From: Chromera velia
Lineage: Eukaryota > Sar > Chromeraceae
NCBI GenBank assembly: GCA_018398765.1
Contig: JAHBMJ010002402.1
Location: 1-19,325, forward strand
Length of the DNA: 19,325 nucleotides
Direction of reading: 5' to 3'
In this document: positions 16,652-19,325 of the stretch, one piece after another
Position numbering within the stretch: position 1 is the stretch's first letter
How the letters are laid out: every line of letters starts with the position of its first letter
Position numbers and translations under genes: made by a program
Notes under the pieces: generated by a model
The model's database searches: none
Seen by the model: only the letters and a program-made list of their open reading frames with translations
What the model was told of the DNA's origin: nothing

Positions 16652-17590
16652 ATGGGGCTCGGGGAAGAACTGAGAAAAATCGAGAGACGGAGGGCAAAGA
16701 GAGAGCATGCCAGGAAGGCTCCATCTGAGTCCAACGTTTTGAGAAGGAACAAGTTTTGGGTGCTGAGTGAGGAAAGAGAAGAGATGGAAGGAGGCACGAC
16801 GAATCATGAGACCACCTGTGGAGCCCCCAATGAGTTGCACACTCTTTCAAAAAAATTGCGTAGAAATTTTTACTCTTCCGCTCCGAATAGTCGAGACTCT
16901 TTTTCCTCTGCAAATTAGCTCGGCCGGCCTAAACGCAGGGAGGAGAAGCTCACTGGAGACCCCGAGCTGATGCAAAGGGGGGGGAGCGGGACTGCTTCGC
17001 GAGGGGTAGTCCCTATACAGGTGTGTCGATTAGACGAGCCTCGGCCACGTTCCTCGCTACCTTCCAACTCTCTTTCACACTCACTGAAAAAAGATGTAGA
17101 CCAGTGTGCTCCCCCCCCCTTGTGCCCTCCTTTGCGTGCAGAGCGATGTGAAGGCGAGTGCACAGAGAAGGACGGGGCAACTCCGAACAGAGAAAGGACA
17201 AATCCACCTGCAGGGGAGATGGAGAGAAACCAAGTGAGAAAAGGTGGAGGATTTTTGTTGGGAAGAAGGATAGGAGGGAAGGAGAGTCCAGGGGAGGACA
17301 AAGAAGAAAAAAGCGATTTCGTTCCCTTTCAGTTAGACCCCTGGGATGTAGATTGTGGCCCTGCCAGAGAGAAAGAACCAGAAAACACCCTCGAGCATCC
17401 CAGATGTTTCTACAGCATATATCCATTCTCGATCAACACACCCGAGCAAGACGGATCCCGGTTTGGCTTCTCTTTCTCCTCAGAAATCGAAGGCTCGTCA
17501 GAGAAGGAGAATAGTTTAATTCATAAAGATGAACGAATACGTGCCAACATGTGTTCATGTGTATGTTCTTCTCTTTCCTGTTCTGTTTGA
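16652..17590 (+). pseudogene. N-terminal (ORF1-like) segment of the retroelement frame
   Basis: It starts MGLGEELRKIERRRAKREHA, a basic helix, followed by NVLRRNKFWVLSEEREEMEG. That recalls the N-[RK]-F-x-[VL]-L motif often seen ahead of LINE endonuclease domains. A TAG at 16916-16918 interrupts it, and the same frame continues to TGA 17588-17590 with Pro/Glu/Lys-rich sequence. There is no CCHC zinc knuckle or RNA-binding motif that I can see. An intron from about 17541 to the acceptor-like CCACCAG at 17618 would remove the TGA in phase, but its donor (GTGCCA) is weak. Start chosen as the first ATG after the upstream in-frame TGA (16619). Confidence 0.4.
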
Positions 17591-17786
17591 GCTTCTTTGC
17601 CTCGTTGTCCCCCACCAGGTCCGTCTCCTTACAGCTTCACTACTTCTTCTACGTCTTCCTCTTGTTTTTCTTTTTCCTCTGAGTCTCTTGGTTTTTGTTC
17701 CTCTTTCCCTGGCACTGGCGGGGGAAAGAAAGAGGGCGGGAAAGAACAGGGAGGGAGGGGTGGGAAGAGGCCAGACCGCCGGAAGA

Positions 17787-18070
17787 TTTCTTCTTTTTCT
17801 TCTTCTTCTTCTTCCTCCTCCTCCTTTTCTTCTCCTCCTCCTATTCCCTCTTTTTCTTTTTCTTCTTCTTCTTCTTCTTTTTCTTCTTCTTCTTCTTTTT
17901 CTTCTTCTTCTTCTTCTTCTTCTTCTTCTTCTGCTTCTTCTGCTTCTTCTTCTTCTTCTTCTTCTTCTTCTTCTTCTTCTTCTTCTTCTTCTTCGTCTTC
18001 ATCTTCGTCTTCGTCTTCGTCTTTGTCTTCGTCTTCGTCCTCGTCTTTGTCTTTGTCTTCGTCTTTGCCT

Positions 18071-18101
<31 letters not shown>

Positions 18102-18130
18102 TGTCTTCCTCTTGTTCCTTTTCTTTTTTG
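17787..18130 (+). repeat. TTC/TCT trinucleotide tract encoding poly-Ser
   Basis: About 340 bp of almost pure pyrimidine on the + strand, mostly TCT/TTC with GTC and CTC variants. In the retroelement frame it reads poly-Ser with a few Leu, Ala and Pro. On the minus strand it reads poly-Glu/Asp, and in another + frame poly-Phe. Only the Ser frame continues into the endonuclease domain. Confidence 0.9.
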
Positions 18131-18181
18131 TTTTCCCCCGTGACAAACAGAAAGAGCAAACAAAATAAGAAAGACAAAGGA

Positions 18182-19325
18182 GTAGAGATGTGGGCTCTGA
18201 ACATAAGGGGAAGAATGGAGAATTTGGTGCAAAGCCCGTTTTTCGCAGAAGAAACGAAAGGAGCCGACATCCTCTTTATGAATGAAACTAGAATAGAGAG
18301 GATAGTGTGCAGTATGAATGGAGGAAGACTGCAAGAAACGAATTTCCCGTTAGTAAGGGAGGGAAAAGAAGTGACGACGACAGGGGGGGTGATGGTATTG
18401 ATGAGCAGAAAGGCAAGAGAGCTGGGCTTTACGACAGAAAGAGTAATGGAGATAGCGGTATTTGCAGAAGTACCAGGCTTCCCGCTCTTCGTTGGCTTGT
18501 ATGACCCCCATGAAGAGTCGAACTACGCAGATGAGACACACTTCAACAATTTAGCAGAGAGAATCGAAGAGAAAAGAGCAGAGAGAGAAAGAAAAGGAGA
18601 GAGCAGATTCTCAGAGGTCTGCGTGATAGGGAACTTCAACGCCCGCACTGGAAAGAAAACTCCTCTGATAGTCTAGACAGGGAAGGGAGGGGGAGAAGAG
18701 GAAGAGTGGGCACAAACAGCTGGGAGAGAGGAGGTTTTCAGACCGGAGAGGGAGTTTGAAGACGAGACGGAGAACATGAAGGGAAGGGCTCTTATTCATT
18801 TTTGTGAGATGGTGGGTATTGTTCCTCTGAATGGACTGAGACAGTGTGCGGTCGAAGAGGGGGGGGAGAAGGTAGCTTTCAACTTCGATGGATCGTTTAT
18901 CTTCGACAGGGGGGGAGACAGAGGGAGGTCCCTGATCGACTATGCATGCATGTCTCCTGTGTTTCTGCCATCTGTTCTTCTTTTTTCTGTATTTTGTGTG
19001 TGCTCAGCTCGGTCAGACCATTCAGCTCTTAGATTAGTCCTGAGGGAGGAAGAAAGAGAGAATGAGAGCGGCGAGGGAAGAGGAAACGAGGAAGAGAACG
19101 AAGCCAACCAAGAACAGAACAAAAAGAAAAGAAGAAAAGATAGGCGAAGAAAGACAAAAAAGAGGGAAAAGAGAAAGAAAAACGAGAAAAGAGAAGATCA
19201 AATCAAGCCAAGATGGAAGGGAACGCTCACAAAGGAAGGAGAGGAGAGGTATCTCCAAGAGCTTCAGAAAAGAGTGAAGGAGGAAAAAGTGAGTGAGGTC
19301 TTTCAGAAAGCAATGGATATGGAAG
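18182..19325 (+). pseudogene. LINE endonuclease (EEP/AP-endonuclease-like) domain with in-frame TAG and altered GDFNA motif
   Basis: In LINEs this domain nicks the target DNA to prime reverse transcription. Visible motifs in order: WALNIRG (Asn at 18200-18202), DILFMNETR (Glu at 18284-18286), TGGVMVLMS, FVGLYDP (the Tyr-x-Pro region), VIGNFNARTG (18626-18655), RSLIDYACMS (Asp at 18938-18940) and ARSDHSAL (Asp-His at 19016-19021). The family normally has GDFNA; here the Asp codon is AAC, encoding Asn. A TAG at 18674-18676 interrupts the domain 11 codons after that motif, yet the frame continues with the expected IDY and SDH motifs. A basic/acidic linker and RWKGTLTKEGEERYLQELQK follow, a usual lead-in to reverse transcriptase. 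The copy is probably not functional. Confidence 0.75.

Larger units (their letters stand above)
16622..19325 (+). mobile_element. 5' part of a non-LTR (LINE-type) retrotransposon, degenerate, truncated by window end
   Basis: A single reading frame is open from 16622 (first ATG 16652) to the window edge with no frameshift, but it is broken by TAG 16916, TGA 17588 and TAG 18674. The order is: basic N-terminal region, low-complexity region, poly-Ser tract, then an endonuclease/exonuclease/phosphatase domain followed by a Lys/Arg/Glu-rich linker. This is the usual layout upstream of reverse transcriptase in LINEs that carry an AP-endonuclease-like domain. No 5' boundary or target-site duplication was found. 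The polymerase would lie beyond 19325. Confidence 0.65.

Noticed and set aside
17541-17618. Intron removing the TGA at 17588
   Set aside because: Phase fits and the acceptor is good, but the donor GTGCCA is weak and retroelement introns are uncommon; noted, not modelled.
17629-18270. Minus-strand poly-Glu/Asp frame
   Set aside because: By-product of the TTC tract; the + strand Ser frame continues into a recognisable endonuclease domain.

Overview
The window reads as nuclear DNA of a eukaryote with spliceosomal introns. Long pyrimidine tracts precede YAG acceptors on the + strand, exons of one frame join across GT-AG introns, microsatellites are abundant, and a non-LTR retrotransposon fragment is present. 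Very long low-complexity proteins, CT/TG-rich introns and GC-rich exons suggest an alveolate alga of the Chromera/Vitrella kind. That is an impression from style, not proven by a marker gene.

Region 1 (1-13174, +) is best explained as the 3' part of one very large gene. I can chain eleven exons (1-144, 532-1740, 2085-2849, 3179-3386, 3873-4645, 5005-5273, 5625-5690, 5988-6198, 6493-6900, 7149-10199, 10418-13174) with compatible phases at every junction. They sum to 9861 nt, or 3286 codons plus a TAG stop. The 5' end lies outside the window. The first ~1350 residues contain helix-rich stretches. The last ~1930 residues, in two giant exons, are almost entirely Ser/Pro/Gly/Arg/Glu-rich and probably disordered, with a six-copy 11-residue repeat and a short coiled coil near the C-terminus. 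I do not recognise the family. Several exon ends in the 3.3-6.5 kb part are uncertain and are flagged.

Region 2 (13175-16621) has no intact gene. It begins with an abrupt AT-rich stretch. Next comes an element bounded by a 39-bp inverted repeat (13735-13773 and 15161-15199, one mismatch), most of whose interior is a TGGA-type array with a ~155-165 bp higher-order period. Directly outside its right end is a short reading frame (about 15204-15534) resembling the C-terminal tail of a LINE-type reverse transcriptase polyprotein. After that is about 1.1 kb of AT-rich, CTAG-rich sequence with a perfect 26-bp palindrome.

Region 3 (16622-19325, +) is the 5' part of a non-LTR retrotransposon. One frame runs unshifted to the window end, broken by three stop codons (16916, 17588, 18674). 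It carries a basic/acidic N-terminal part, a long TTC-encoded poly-Ser tract and an endonuclease/exonuclease/phosphatase (AP-endonuclease-like) domain. In that domain the usual GDFNA motif reads GNFNA, and a TAG falls shortly after it. The reverse transcriptase would lie beyond the window. The copy looks inactive.
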